In this document: positions 7,642 through 16,725 of the stretch, piece by piece
Layout of the letters: every line of letters starts with the position of its first letter
Position numbering within the stretch: position 1 is the first letter of the stretch
Origin: Flavobacteriaceae bacterium UBA3611
Lineage (GTDB): Bacteria > Bacteroidota > Bacteroidia > Flavobacteriales > Flavobacteriaceae
Length of the DNA: 64,000 nucleotides
Assembly (NCBI GenBank): GCA_002375495.1
Contig: DFLU01000006.1
Span: 1 to 64,000 of the forward strand
Direction of reading: 5' to 3'
Translations under genes and position numbers: made by a program
The notes under the pieces: model-generated
The model's input: the letters and a program-made list of their open reading frames with translations, nothing else
What the model was told of the DNA's origin: nothing
Database searches by the model: none

Positions 7642-9510
7642 TTATTTCTGATCTTTTTTTACACGGAAACTCGGTGCCTCGTAATCTTTTGGTAAATAAT
7701 CTGAAGGAATCGTACTCATGTTACCGTCGCGTGCTGCACGATAATGTGGCGATAAAATCTCAATACCGCGCTCGTTACATACGTCCTGGATATTTTGATG
7801 CAGATTACTGTAAATGGTAGCTTGTTTGTTAGCCTCCCGAATATAGGCGTTAATTTGGTAGGCTACGTAAAAATCCTCTAAACTGGTCTGTAACACAAAA
7901 GGGGCTGGGTCTGGTAATACCAACTCTGTTCTAGTGGCAGCTTCTATAAGCGCTTCGTGCATCTCTTTCCAAGGAACATCATAGCCAATGGTCACGGTGC
8001 TATGGATAATTAATCCTTTTTCTGGCGCGTCGCTACTGTAATTAATGGTATGGCTGCTCATTACCGTAGAGTTTGGGATAGAGATAATTTCGTTTTTAAT
8101 AGTTCGCACACGGGTTACCAACGACGATTTTTCGATCACATCTCCAAATACTTCGCCTATTTTAACCCGATCGCCAATTTTAAACAAGCGCATATAGGTA
8201 AGTACCAGCCCAGCAATAATATTTGAAAGTGAGCCTGCAGATCCGAACGTAAACAGAAATCCCAAGAATACCGATATCCCTTGAAAAACAGGCGAATCAC
8301 TGCCTGGGATGTAATTCCAAATGGCAACAATCATAAAGGCGATCACCAACACTCGAACGATTTGGTAGGTTGGGTTGGCCCAATCTGGATAAAAACCATT
8401 GATTTTTAAGTTCCCTTTGGCTATTTCTTCTTTTAGAAATCGAATGCCCTTTAACACATAGCGGAACACCAACACAATTACGATAATGGTAATTAGATTT
8501 GGTAGATAGTTCCAGATACTCAGCAATATTGACTTTAATGGGTCTAGCACATAGCCGAAAAGCGTATCGGCGAAATTACGTGTCCAAGGAAAAATTCCGA
8601 AGAGAATCGGAAGTGCGATATAGATTGCCAAGAGCATGACAAACCATTTCAGCGCCTTATTCACAAATAGTAAGGCGCTCACTTGTCGCTTGGCGTCAAA
8701 AAGGGTGTAGTCTTTTAGACGAATTCCTTTAATCCTTTTGTTTTCTTGAGCTTCAATTTTTTTGGCAGACCATCGAAACAGTTTTGCAATATATTTCAAT
8801 AAAAACCAAATCACTACCAACACTAAAAGTGCGAGGCCAATTTCTAACAGGATAGTCCAAACGCTGGTTTCGGCTTTGTATTTGGTAACTGCGGCGCCGA
8901 TTTTTTCTTTGTATGTTTTAGCAAGTTCAAATTGTGTACTGTCTTCCCAAAGTGCGTCATTCTGCGAAACACTCATAACGATATCTTCGCCATAAGTAAC
9001 GTCGAACGTGGTTTCTGCTTCCACAACTTTTAGTGAGTCTGAAGAAAAATCTGGGTAGTCGGGCAGTTTTTTAATCCGTCGGGAGATAGCGTCAGAACGT
9101 TCACTGGCCGAAAAACTCCCTAACTTGGTGTGTACCAAGAAGAGCGTATCTTTAAAGAAGCCGATCACAGGATATCCTTTCGTCGATTTCCGAAGATTGG
9201 CAATTTCTTCTTTTTTTCGTTCTAATAGCACATCTTCTTGGGCGCTCAACGAATTTATTTGTTGCTGCAGCGCAGTTCGTTTGCTCGCATCGTCAGATTT
9301 TAAGGACGAAATTTGCTGCTGAAGGTCAGCTTTCTTCAACGAATCTATGAGCCGTTGTTTTTCGAGATCGGCTAGTTTTTTCTCAAAGTTTTTCTGCTGT
9401 ATTGCTTCAGAATCTACTGCTTTCACAGGAAGACTATCCGTTTGTGAAAGTGTAGAAATAGTTGCAAGTAATGCAATGATAAACAAAAGATTACAAGCGG
9501 TATGTTTCAT
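7642..9510 (-). CDS. MscS-type mechanosensitive channel with coiled-coil N-terminus
   Basis: A 622-residue membrane protein. Residues 1-22 form a signal peptide, then about 30-110 is a charged, Gln/Lys/Glu-rich coiled-coil segment in the periplasm (DLEKQRLIDSLKKADLQQQI). A helix near 215-240 is followed by three further helices (about 290-430) and the MscS pore and beta domain: GSAGSLSNIIAGLVL, then FKIGDRVKIG and VRTIKNEIISIPNS. The C-terminal alpha/beta domain ends at about residue 600. This is longer than E. coli MscS (286 residues) and more like the larger MscK/YbiO types. Expected role is release of solutes on hypo-osmotic shock. Confidence 0.9.
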   Translation of the reverse strand: MKHTACNLLFIIALLATISTLSQTDSLPVKAVDSEAIQQKNFEKKLADLEKQRLIDSLKKADLQQQISSLKSDDASKRTALQQQINSLSAQEDVLLERKKEEIANLRKSTKGYPVIGFFKDTLFLVHTKLGSFSASERSDAISRRIKKLPDYPDFSSDSLKVVEAETTFDVTYGEDIVMSVSQNDALWEDSTQFELAKTYKEKIGAAVTKYKAETSVWTILLEIGLALLVLVVIWFLLKYIAKLFRWSAKKIEAQENKRIKGIRLKDYTLFDAKRQVSALLFVNKALKWFVMLLAIYIALPILFGIFPWTRNFADTLFGYVLDPLKSILLSIWNYLPNLITIIVIVLVFRYVLKGIRFLKEEIAKGNLKINGFYPDWANPTYQIVRVLVIAFMIVAIWNYIPGSDSPVFQGISVFLGFLFTFGSAGSLSNIIAGLVLTYMRLFKIGDRVKIGEVFGDVIEKSSLVTRVRTIKNEIISIPNSTVMSSHTINYSSDAPEKGLIIHSTVTIGYDVPWKEMHEALIEAATRTELVLPDPAPFVLQTSLEDFYVAYQINAYIREANKQATIYSNLHQNIQDVCNERGIEILSPHYRAARDGNMSTIPSDYLPKDYEAPSFRVKKDQK

Positions 9511-9609
9511 CTATAGTGCCTTAAAAAGGAGAGCGAATGTAGTTTAATTTGCAATAGGTTGTGCTGAAAAACCCTTAAAAATATGATAAAATTTACATGC
9601 TCTGAAGTG

Positions 9610-11229
9610 CTATACTTCTGTATCCATCATATCGGTAACCACGTGATATCTAGGGTCGTCTATGGCGTCTTGGATAATGGTTTCAAACTCGGGATTCCAT
9701 TTCATCAACATGTCCTTACAATCGGGGCTAAGATGGGTTAATGTAATACTGCGCCCGCTGTCAATATATTTATTGGCGATATTCCGAAGTGCTTCTACGC
9801 CAGAGTGGTCTGAAACTTTCGATTCAATAAAATCGATTTCAACTTGTTTCGGATCGTTAGAAACATCAAATTTGTTGTTGAAGGCGGTAGTAGAACCGAA
9901 AAATAACGGTCCCCAAATCTCATACACTTTGGTACCGTCTTCTTTAATACGTTTTCGAGCCCGAATCATGGTAGCGCTTTTCCACGCAAACGATAACGCA
10001 CTCATAATCACACCAGCAATCACGGCAATTGCCAAGTCTTGCCAAACGGTGATGGCAGATACGGCAATAAGTACAATGGCGTCTGTCACCGGTATTTTGT
10101 GTAAAATCCGAAAACTACTCCAAGCAAATGTACCAATCACCACCATAAACATAACGCCCACCAAAGCGGCAATAGGAATCTGCTCAATTAACGGAGCACC
10201 AAACAATACAAAACAGAGTAGGGCAACGGCTGCAATGGCTCCAGAAAGGCGTCCGCGACCCCCAGAATTAATATTGATAATACTTTGACCAATCATGGCA
10301 CAGCCACCCATTCCGCCAAAGAGCCCGTTTAAAATGTTCGCACCCCCTTGGGCCACACATTCTCTGTTTCCACTACCACGGGTTTCGGTCATTTCATCGA
10401 TCAGGTTCAAGGTCATTAAACTTTCAATAAGGCCAACCGCTGCAAGGATAACTGCTGTTGAAAGGAGCAGCGACCAATGGTCTCCGATGGTATAGAAAAG
10501 AGTAAAAATCTGATCTTGAAAAGTAGGTAACCCACCTTGTAATCCTTCGCCACCACCATCTTTAATAAAGGAACCTACCGTGCTTACGTCAATCTTTCCG
10601 AAGATAACAATAGCCGCCACTACAACAATTGCGGTTAGGGCAGCTGGAATTTTTTTAGTGAGTTTTGGCAATCCAAACATGATGGCCATGGTTAATACCA
10701 CCAAACCGAGCATAAGCCATAGATTAGTGCCTTGCAACCATTGCATTTCGCCATCTACGTTTTCTTTGAACAAGCCAAGTTGCGATAAGAAGATAACGAT
10801 TGCCAAACCGTTTACAAACCCCATCATTACAGGATGTGGTATTAAACGAACAAATTTACCTAAGCGTAACACACCAGCTAAAATTTGGATGCCTCCAACT
10901 ACTAACAATGTTATGAATAGCCATTGGAGTCCGAGATTTTCAACAGGCGTAGCCAACGCTTCACCCACTTCATTTCCTTTGGCAATTAAATGTACCATTA
11001 CTACCGCCATGGCTCCTGTTGCACCAGAAATCATCCCTGGTCTGCCGCCGAACAGTGCCGTAACAATCCCCATCATAAATGCGCCGTAAAGCCCTACCAA
11101 GGGATCGACCCCTGCGACAAAGGCAAATGCAACCGCTTCTGGCACGAGTGCCAAAGCAACAGTTAACCCCGAAAGGATGTCGTTTTTCGGATTCTGCGTA
11201 AAGTTTTTAATAGTTTTCTGCCAGATCAT
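9610..11229 (-). CDS. SulP-family anion transporter with STAS domain
   Basis: A 539-residue inner-membrane transporter. The core has about twelve to fourteen helices, starting after KNDILSGLTVALALVPEAVAFAF, the classical SulP first-helix signature (quoted here only to VPEAVAFAF). Conserved loop GLFGGMGGCAMIGQS lies in the middle. The C-terminus from about residue 425 is a STAS domain (VEIDFIESKVSDHSGVEAL). The upstream ATG at 11319 would add 30 residues but would place translation across the terminator at 11293-11317, so I use 11229. Family members move sulfate, bicarbonate or dicarboxylates; the substrate here is not evident. Confidence 0.9.
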   Translation of the reverse strand: MIWQKTIKNFTQNPKNDILSGLTVALALVPEAVAFAFVAGVDPLVGLYGAFMMGIVTALFGGRPGMISGATGAMAVVMVHLIAKGNEVGEALATPVENLGLQWLFITLLVVGGIQILAGVLRLGKFVRLIPHPVMMGFVNGLAIVIFLSQLGLFKENVDGEMQWLQGTNLWLMLGLVVLTMAIMFGLPKLTKKIPAALTAIVVVAAIVIFGKIDVSTVGSFIKDGGGEGLQGGLPTFQDQIFTLFYTIGDHWSLLLSTAVILAAVGLIESLMTLNLIDEMTETRGSGNRECVAQGGANILNGLFGGMGGCAMIGQSIININSGGRGRLSGAIAAVALLCFVLFGAPLIEQIPIAALVGVMFMVVIGTFAWSSFRILHKIPVTDAIVLIAVSAITVWQDLAIAVIAGVIMSALSFAWKSATMIRARKRIKEDGTKVYEIWGPLFFGSTTAFNNKFDVSNDPKQVEIDFIESKVSDHSGVEALRNIANKYIDSGRSITLTHLSPDCKDMLMKWNPEFETIIQDAIDDPRYHVVTDMMDTEV

Positions 11230-11292
11230 AATTTCCCTTAAAAAAGCGGCAAAGATACTCGATATAAATAGACTGCGCCCAAGAAAGGGCAT

Positions 11293-11317
11293 TAAAAAAG
11301 CCCCTAAAAAGGGGCTC
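11293..11317 (-). terminator. Intrinsic terminator after the PPIase gene
   Basis: On the minus strand GAGCCCC-TTTTT-AGGGGCT is followed by a run of T. The stem AGCCCC (11299-11304) pairs with GGGGCT (11311-11316), six perfect pairs with a T-tract, right after the stop codon of the cyclophilin-FKBP gene at 11325. It separates that operon from the downstream SulP gene. Confidence 0.8.
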
Positions 11318-11324
11318 AAATTTC

Positions 11325-12437
11325 TTAGTTGGCCAAGCCAACAAGCTCTACTTCAAAGACCAGATCGGTATTTCCCGGAATCTGTGCTCGCGGATTTCCA
11401 GCTTCTCCATATCCAAGGTGTGATGGGATATACATTAGTGCCTTATCACCCACTTTCATATCTAACAACCCTTCTCTAAATCCAGCAATTAACTGTGCTT
11501 CTGGGCTGTAATCTGTGGTCATCGGGTCATACGGATTCCGCTCATTTAGTACTCCGTATGTTTCAGCAACATCTTTATAGGTGGTAAAGAATAAATTTCC
11601 GTTGGTAAAATACCCAGTACAATGAACTAAAACTTTGTCGCCAATCTCTGGCTTAGGGCCATTGCCCTTTTCAGTATATAATACTTTTAAGCCAGACTCT
11701 AACTCGGTAGCTTCTGCCTTTTTGGTAGCAAATAGTACTGCTTTGTCTGTTTTATGCTGTTCAATCTGTGCTTGCTTTTCGCGTACTTCTGCTTCTAGCT
11801 CTTCCATTCGCTTACTGAAATCGATAATTTTCTGATTCCCTTTGTTGATGATGTTTACTTCGTTCATCACCACATCATCTACGGGCTTATCGCCAGGTTT
11901 AACCGTAGGCACTAGGCTAATAGCATCTACAATATCTTGACCGATAACGATTTCACCAAATACAGAATGCTTTCCGTCTAGCCAAGGAGTAGGTTTAACC
12001 GTAATAAAAAACTGGCTTCCGTTATTGTTTGGACCACCGTTGGCCATCGATAAGATGCCTTTTCTATCGTGTTTTAGGGTATCTACAAACTCATCAGGGA
12101 AAACATATCCTGGATTTCCCATGCCGCTCGCCAATGGATCACCCCCTTGAATCATAAAATCTTTCATGACGCGGTGAAATGTGAGTCCGTTGTAATACGG
12201 CTTCCCTTTGTAGGTAGAATCAACCATTTCGTTCTGACCTTTGGCCAATTCAACAAAATTGGCAACCGTTAGGGGAGTGGCTTCATTGTAAAGTTTAGCA
12301 ACGAAGGTACCTTTGTTCGTGATGAATTCGGCATAAACGCCATCACCTAATTCGGGATATTTATCTTCACATGCGGTCGTGGTCATGACCAAGGTTAATA
12401 TAACCAGTGCAAAAAGCGATAATTGTTTCATTTTCAT
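11325..12437 (-). CDS. Dual immunophilin: cyclophilin plus FKBP prolyl isomerase lipoprotein
   Basis: A 370-residue peptidyl-prolyl isomerase. A lipoprotein signal ends at Cys 23 (MTTTACEDK). Residues about 30-195 are a cyclophilin with the catalytic Arg in FHRVMKDF, QGGDP, NGSQFFI and PWLDGKHSVFG. A charged coiled-coil linker (about 200-245) leads to an FKBP domain (about 265-370) with VLVHCTGYF, GFREGLLDM, LGYGEAG and TDLVFEVEL. Both active sites look intact, so the protein should isomerise proline bonds in exported proteins. It lies 12 bp downstream of gldI, another FKBP-type lipoprotein. Alternative start: Met 3. Confidence 0.93.
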   Translation of the reverse strand: MKMKQLSLFALVILTLVMTTTACEDKYPELGDGVYAEFITNKGTFVAKLYNEATPLTVANFVELAKGQNEMVDSTYKGKPYYNGLTFHRVMKDFMIQGGDPLASGMGNPGYVFPDEFVDTLKHDRKGILSMANGGPNNNGSQFFITVKPTPWLDGKHSVFGEIVIGQDIVDAISLVPTVKPGDKPVDDVVMNEVNIINKGNQKIIDFSKRMEELEAEVREKQAQIEQHKTDKAVLFATKKAEATELESGLKVLYTEKGNGPKPEIGDKVLVHCTGYFTNGNLFFTTYKDVAETYGVLNERNPYDPMTTDYSPEAQLIAGFREGLLDMKVGDKALMYIPSHLGYGEAGNPRAQIPGNTDLVFEVELVGLAN

Positions 12438-12449
12438 AATTATTTATTC

Positions 12450-13007
12450 TTAATTTTCTTGGGTTATTTCTATCGATTGTAAGGTTACGGTACTTTGTAT
12501 TGGCGTGTTTGTAGCCAGTTTTTCTACAATTCCGTAGTAACCAAATGCTTTGTAAGAAGGGAAAATAAACGTAACGGTTTCTCCTTCTTTCATAAGTTTT
12601 ATACCATCTTTAATACCAGAGATCAGCTCTTGGTTGCTTTCATCTACTTGGTATTGCTGGAGTCCGTTTTCAGCTTCAGATACAATGGTAGTCCCTTCTA
12701 AATTTTTCACGTCATACGTGAAAGTAACAACGTCTCCTTTTTTTGGCATTGTTGAACTCAGCGTGTCTTTTTTGTTGTAGAAGTACCAAAAACCATTGGG
12801 TGAAGTTTCAAAATCGGTTTCGGGATTTTGGGCAATCAGCTCCGTAATAATAGCTTCTTCCTGTTGGTACAGCTCTTTGTTCCGCTCTGCAGATTCTTTA
12901 ATAAAACTTCCTGAAATACGTTGCACAGGCCTACGGGCTTCTGGGCTTTTGCAAGCAGCTACCGAGAGGACAAATAGTAGTAAATAAATGATTTTATGCA
13001 TGGGCAT
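12450..13007 (-). CDS. gldI: GldI, gliding-motility FKBP-type lipoprotein
   Basis: A 185-residue lipoprotein with signal ending LSVAACKSPEARRPV (lipid Cys at residue 19). The C-terminal two-thirds is an FKBP domain: GDVVTFTYDVKNLEG, ELISGIKDGIKLM, PSYKAFGYYG and TVTLQSIEI. Size, lipoprotein signal and FKBP domain match GldI, a periplasmic or outer-membrane prolyl isomerase required for gliding motility in Flavobacterium johnsoniae. It overlaps the 3' end of the DHH gene by 14 bp and precedes the dual immunophilin, a prolyl-isomerase operon. Met 3 (13001) is a good alternative start and would shorten the overlap. Confidence 0.93.
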   Translation of the reverse strand: MPMHKIIYLLLFVLSVAACKSPEARRPVQRISGSFIKESAERNKELYQQEEAIITELIAQNPETDFETSPNGFWYFYNKKDTLSSTMPKKGDVVTFTYDVKNLEGTTIVSEAENGLQQYQVDESNQELISGIKDGIKLMKEGETVTFIFPSYKAFGYYGIVEKLATNTPIQSTVTLQSIEITQEN

Positions 13008-14016
13008 TCAGGGCATTTTTATAGAGGGGCAATATACTAATAAATTCAGTAACGGTATCTTCAAGAGATTTGTCACTTCTTCCGCCAGCGGCGTTGGTAT
13101 GACCGCCTCCGTTATAGTGTGAGCGCGCAAATTCATTTACTGAAAACGCACCTTTGCTTCGGAAGGAAATCTTCACAATAGCATCTTGTCTGTTTTCAAT
13201 AAAAATTACAGCAAATTTTATGCCTAGCACCGAGAGTGCATAGTTTACGAAACCTTCGGTATCTCCTTTCTTGAAGTTATGGTCGTCTAACTCTTGCTGA
13301 GACATCGTAATGTATGCGGTGTTGTACTCGGTTAGAATGGTTAGGTTTTTTAATGCTACGCCCAGTAATTTAAGTCGGTCGGGCGTATTGGTATCGTATA
13401 TATTTTGGTGAATGGCAGCACCGTTGGCACCTACTTCCATGAGGTGTGCGATAACGCGATGTGTGGTAGGTGAAGTAGCAGGGAACCTGAAACTGCCCGT
13501 ATCGGTCATAATGCCTGTATACAAGTTGGTTGCGATGGGTTCAGAAAGTAAGTCTAATTTCTGTAGACTTGCGATAAAATGGTAGACCATTTCAGCCGTA
13601 GAGCTCATCTGTACATCACTATACATGGCCGTTGCATAGTCTGCGGGAGCTTGATGGTGGTCTATCATCACAAATTTTGCAGTGCTGGCCTCTAGGCTTG
13701 GCTGTAAATTGCCCACCCGATCTAAAGAGTTAAAATCGAGCGTAAAGATGAGGTCAGTTTCTTCAATCAGTTTTTCGCACTGTTCGGTGTCTTTATCAAA
13801 GATATGGATGGCTTCATTACCCGGCATCCATTTCAGAAATTCGGGAAAATCGTTTGGCATTACTACCTTGCAATCATGGCCCATTTCAGATAGGAAAAAC
13901 GAAAGCCCCAAACATGAGCCAATAGCATCACCATCGGGGTTTTTATGACCTACGATTATAACTTTCTGAGGCGTTGCCAATAGCTGCTGAACACGGTCTA
14001 GCGTTTCTTTTTCCAT
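12994..14016 (-). CDS. DHH-family phosphoesterase (NrnA-like)
   Basis: A 340-residue cytoplasmic enzyme with DHH motifs GHKNPDGDAIGS, DFNSLDR and DHHQ for metal binding and the DHHA1 glycine-rich substrate loop GGGHTNAAGG near residue 310. This is the architecture of bacterial NrnA, which degrades short oligoribonucleotides and dephosphorylates pAp, and of related c-di-AMP/pApA phosphodiesterases. The three activities cannot be separated from sequence alone. It is the first gene of the operon with gldI and the dual immunophilin. Confidence 0.9.
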   Translation of the reverse strand: MEKETLDRVQQLLATPQKVIIVGHKNPDGDAIGSCLGLSFFLSEMGHDCKVVMPNDFPEFLKWMPGNEAIHIFDKDTEQCEKLIEETDLIFTLDFNSLDRVGNLQPSLEASTAKFVMIDHHQAPADYATAMYSDVQMSSTAEMVYHFIASLQKLDLLSEPIATNLYTGIMTDTGSFRFPATSPTTHRVIAHLMEVGANGAAIHQNIYDTNTPDRLKLLGVALKNLTILTEYNTAYITMSQQELDDHNFKKGDTEGFVNYALSVLGIKFAVIFIENRQDAIVKISFRSKGAFSVNEFARSHYNGGGHTNAAGGRSDKSLEDTVTEFISILPLYKNALNAHA

Positions 14017-14044
14017 AGAGTGCGAAGATACAATTTATTAATAG

Positions 14045-14071
14045 TTGTCTAAAGAGACATTTGTATATTTG
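14045..14071 (+). promoter_or_regulatory. Probable promoter of the PhoD-like gene
   Basis: TATATTTG at 14064-14071 matches the TAnnTTTG -7 element exactly. TTG at 14045-14047 is 16 bp upstream, slightly short of the usual spacing. The ATG follows 22 bp after the -7 element. The site lies between two divergent genes. Confidence 0.5.
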
Positions 14072-14092
14072 ATACAATAAAAACGTGAAACA

Positions 14093-15154
14093 ATGAAGTC
14101 TCCAATAATGCTTTTGGTAAGTGTTGCACTACTATTCGTGGGGTGTAAAAGCCTGTCGACCCAACATACGAAAACAGAAACTCCTGAAATACAACAAGAA
14201 ATTAGTCAGGAGGCACCACTCAAAGTAGTATTTGCGAGTTGCAACGATCAGGATAGGCCACAACCGCTCTGGAAACCGATTATAGCGAATGATGCACATA
14301 CTTTTATTTGGGGAGGCGACAATGTGTATGCAGATACAGCCGATTTATCAAAAATGAAAAACGACTACCAGAAAGTGCGCAACCATCCAGATTATGCGGC
14401 GTTGTTGGCGGAAACGAATATTTTGGGTACGTGGGACGATCATGACTACGGAAAAAATGATGCTGGAGCGGAATGGGAAGTAAAAGAAGGTGCCAAAACC
14501 ATCTTATTAGATTTTTTAGGGTATGCTGAAAATGATCCACTTCGGAAAAGGGAAGGGGTGTACCATTCTCGTGCTATTGAAACTGAAGCAGGGTCGGTGA
14601 AGTTTATATTGCTAGATACACGTTATTTTAGATCGCCTTTAAAGGAAAGCAATGTGGAAGGCGACCGCTATATGGCGTGGCCGAAAAGTCACGAAGGCAC
14701 CGTTTTGGGGGAAAAACAATGGAATTGGTTAGAAGATGAATTAAAAGACAATTCGGCAGATTTTACTGTGATTGTAAGTAGCATTCAGTTTTTGAATTAC
14801 AACCACGGTTGGGAAAAATGGGGCAATTTTCCTTCGGAAGTAGCTACAATGTACGATGTGCTAAAAAAGGCAAAGGCAAAAAATATTTTTTTCTTAAGTG
14901 GCGACAGGCATATGGCAGAGGTTTCAGTTAATACCGAAGCAGGATTGCCTTATCCGTTGGTCGATTTTACGAGTAGCGGACTCACACATACGTGGATAGA
15001 CGGTGCTACTGAAGCCAACAAATACAGGGTGAGCAATGTGGTGAAGCAACTTAATTTCGGAGTGCTCTTATTCGATTTTGAGAACCAAGAAGTTACGTTC
15101 CAGATAAGGGGTGAAGATGATTTTCTGTACGAAACCTTTACACAGCAGTATTAA
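14093..15154 (+). CDS. PhoD-like metallophosphatase lipoprotein
   Basis: A 353-residue protein with lipoprotein signal ALLFVGCKS (Cys 18). The PhoD-type alkaline phosphatase/metallophosphoesterase core is clear: ASCNDQ, WGGDNVYAD, TWDDHDYGKNDAG, LLDTRYFR, then VSSIQFL and LSGDRHMAE. The conserved aspartates and histidines for the metal centre are all there. Family enzymes are phosphomonoesterases or phosphodiesterases that act outside the cytoplasm; natural substrates vary. It is preceded by its own promoter and followed by the ndk promoter, so probably monocistronic. Confidence 0.9.
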   Translation: MKSPIMLLVSVALLFVGCKSLSTQHTKTETPEIQQEISQEAPLKVVFASCNDQDRPQPLWKPIIANDAHTFIWGGDNVYADTADLSKMKNDYQKVRNHPDYAALLAETNILGTWDDHDYGKNDAGAEWEVKEGAKTILLDFLGYAENDPLRKREGVYHSRAIETEAGSVKFILLDTRYFRSPLKESNVEGDRYMAWPKSHEGTVLGEKQWNWLEDELKDNSADFTVIVSSIQFLNYNHGWEKWGNFPSEVATMYDVLKKAKAKNIFFLSGDRHMAEVSVNTEAGLPYPLVDFTSSGLTHTWIDGATEANKYRVSNVVKQLNFGVLLFDFENQEVTFQIRGEDDFLYETFTQQY

Positions 15155-15169
15155 ACAATCGTTAAGGAC

Positions 15170-15199
15170 TTGCAGTTGTGGTTTAAATACCTACTTTTG
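15170..15199 (+). promoter_or_regulatory. Promoter of ndk
   Basis: TTG at 15170-15172 and a perfect TACTTTTG at 15192-15199 (TAnnTTTG) are separated by 19 bp, exactly the Bacteroidota sigma-A arrangement. The ndk ATG lies 19 bp downstream. This is the clearest housekeeping promoter in the window. Confidence 0.75.
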
Positions 15200-15218
15200 C
15201 ACCAAATTTTAAAAACCT

Positions 15219-15638
15219 ATGAGAACAGATAGAACGTTTACCATGTTAAAGCCTGACAGTGTTGAAAAAGGACACGTTGGAGCTATTCTAGAAAAAATTA
15301 CAGCAAGCGGTTTTAGAATCGTTGCGATGAAATTAACGCAGATGACCACTGCCGATGCTAAAGAATTCTATGCAATCCACAAAGAACGTCCGTTTTTTGG
15401 CGAATTGGTTGAGTATATGACCAGAGGTCCTATTGTTGCTGCAATCTTGGAGAAAGACAATGCGGTAGAAGATTTCAGAACGTTGATCGGGGCTACCAAT
15501 CCAGCCGATGCTGCAGAAGGTACCATCCGTAAAATGTATGCTGCTTCTATAGGCGAAAATGCCGTACACGGAAGTGATAGCGACGAGAATGCAGCCATCG
15601 AAGGTGCATTCCACTTTGCAGGACGCGAAATGTTCTAA
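15219..15638 (+). CDS. ndk: Nucleoside-diphosphate kinase
   Basis: A 139-residue enzyme of the usual Ndk length. It begins RTFTMLKPDSVEKG, contains the substrate-binding HKERPFF and the catalytic His 117 in NAVHGSDS. It transfers the gamma phosphate of ATP to NDPs and keeps nucleotide pools balanced. It has its own promoter and a rho-independent terminator 25 bp after the stop. No oddities. Confidence 0.98.
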   Translation: MRTDRTFTMLKPDSVEKGHVGAILEKITASGFRIVAMKLTQMTTADAKEFYAIHKERPFFGELVEYMTRGPIVAAILEKDNAVEDFRTLIGATNPADAAEGTIRKMYAASIGENAVHGSDSDENAAIEGAFHFAGREMF

Positions 15639-15662
15639 GAATACATAATTTCAATAAATGCA

Positions 15663-15696
15663 AACCCTTCTACATGAATTTGTGGAGGGGTTTTTT
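15663..15696 (+). terminator. Terminator of ndk
   Basis: AACCCTTCTACA (15663-15674) pairs with TGTGGAGGGGTT (15681-15692), twelve pairs including two G-T, with a six-base loop and a run of six T at 15691-15696. Confidence 0.8.
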
Positions 15697-15697
15697 G

Positions 15698-15912
15698 TTT
15701 TGTAGTAGTGAGTAGTGCACTTCGACAGCACTTCGACTGCACTCTGTGTGACAGCTCAGTGTGACAAGTAGTGGGTAGTTAGTAGTGTGTAGTTAGTAGT
15801 AGGTAGCCCGCCCAAACTCCGTTCGGTACGGGCAAGCTTCCAATTTCCAACTTCAATCACCCAGCATCCAGCATCCAGCATACATCACCTGTCACACTGA
15901 GCCTATCGAAAA
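15698..15912. repeat. Degenerate heptamer array and inverted mini-element between ndk and the DUF721 gene
   Basis: No gene. Three layers are visible. Copies of CTTCGACTGC...GTGTGACA-type sequence occur at 15720-15763, with an opposite-facing copy (GTCACACTGAGCCTATCGAAA) near 15892-15912. Between them, seven-base units follow in phase: GTAGTTA/GTAGTGT at about 15770-15806, then the spacer CCAAACTCCGTTCGGTACGG, then CTTCCAA, TTTCCAA, CACCCAG, CATCCAG, CATCCAG. The same spacer and second unit type recur at 19335-19420. The stretch joins two convergent genes. Confidence 0.75.
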
Positions 15913-15926
15913 GCGTTAACCATCAA

Positions 15927-16223
15927 CTATCGTAAAATCAATCTACTCACCAAATCCTTCCCAACTTCTTCGTTTAGGAGCTTTATGATTTTTTCTTTCC
16001 CATAACTCAACTCTTCCCGTAATACTGAAGAACTCAAGCTAACATACAACGTATCTCTTTCTAACGAAACGGCGGTAGTATATTTTGAAATGGCTTCACC
16101 CAGCACGTTGTGCCAAGCTTCCTGGATAGAGACTTTATCCAATCCTTTTTCCAAACGATTACTCGAGATAAAATCTTTTAAGACATCACGTATAGAGGTT
16201 TCTTCTGCGTTTCTTTTAGCCAT
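15927..16223 (-). CDS. DUF721 (DciA-like) protein
   Basis: A 98-residue protein of the DUF721 family: conserved IQEAWHNVLGEAISKYT, LYVSLSSSVLREELSYGKE and a basic C-terminus ending VSRLILR. DUF721 includes DciA, the helicase-loading partner of DnaB in bacteria without DnaC; short Bacteroidota members are usually found beside recF, as here. It lies 70-90 bp downstream of the small lipoprotein and recF on the same strand, consistent with a DNA replication/repair operon. Confidence 0.88.
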   Translation of the reverse strand: MAKRNAEETSIRDVLKDFISSNRLEKGLDKVSIQEAWHNVLGEAISKYTTAVSLERDTLYVSLSSSVLREELSYGKEKIIKLLNEEVGKDLVSRLILR

Positions 16224-16292
16224 GGTAGGGGATTCGTGTTCAAAAATTATCTGACTTGGGTTTAAGCCGTTTGAATTTGTGAAGTATTAAAA

Positions 16293-16715
16293 TTACTCAA
16301 AATTGAATTTTTCAAAAGGCTTATAAAAGTAACGATTTCCGTCGCGATTCAAAACCACTAACTGATTTTCTTTTGCGGTCAACACCGTTTCTTTCCACGA
16401 GTCGTATGGCGTTTTGTAGTACATCCGCAAGCTGTCGTCTTCTACTTTTAGCTGAAAGGTTTCTGCTTGTTTACCCGTGGTAAATGTTCCGTCTAGTTTG
16501 GGCTGCACTTTTTTCCGCACGCCTTCAGCACCATTAACTTCAATAAAATCGACGGTAGTACTAATACTGAACTCTTTTTGGGAACCATCTGGCATGATTG
16601 CTTTTTCTATGGCCCAATACCCACCTAACTGTTCCATTTGTTCTTGTGGGTCTCTGGTTTCACAAGCATAGCAAAGTGCGATAGATAGCAGAAATAAGAT
16701 AAACTTTGGTTTCAT
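16293..16715 (-). CDS. Small lipoprotein of unknown function
   Basis: A 140-residue protein with signal MKPKFILFLLSIALCYAC and lipid Cys at about residue 18. The mature part is a beta-rich domain with GGYWAIEKAIMPDGS near the start, like lipocalin-type Bacteroidota lipoproteins that assess residual stress, but no family is certain. I place the start at 16715; the frame extends upstream to 16760 but that would overlap recF's end and put a non-signal segment ahead of the signal. It follows recF by 10 bp. Confidence 0.78.
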   Translation of the reverse strand: MKPKFILFLLSIALCYACETRDPQEQMEQLGGYWAIEKAIMPDGSQKEFSISTTVDFIEVNGAEGVRKKVQPKLDGTFTTGKQAETFQLKVEDDSLRMYYKTPYDSWKETVLTAKENQLVVLNRDGNRYFYKPFEKFNFE

Positions 16716-16725
16716 AATGTTGCTG

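Noticed and set aside
7587..7820. A plus-strand 77-codon frame after the receiver gene.
   Set aside because: It overlaps the 3' end of the MscS gene on the other strand, which has clear family motifs.
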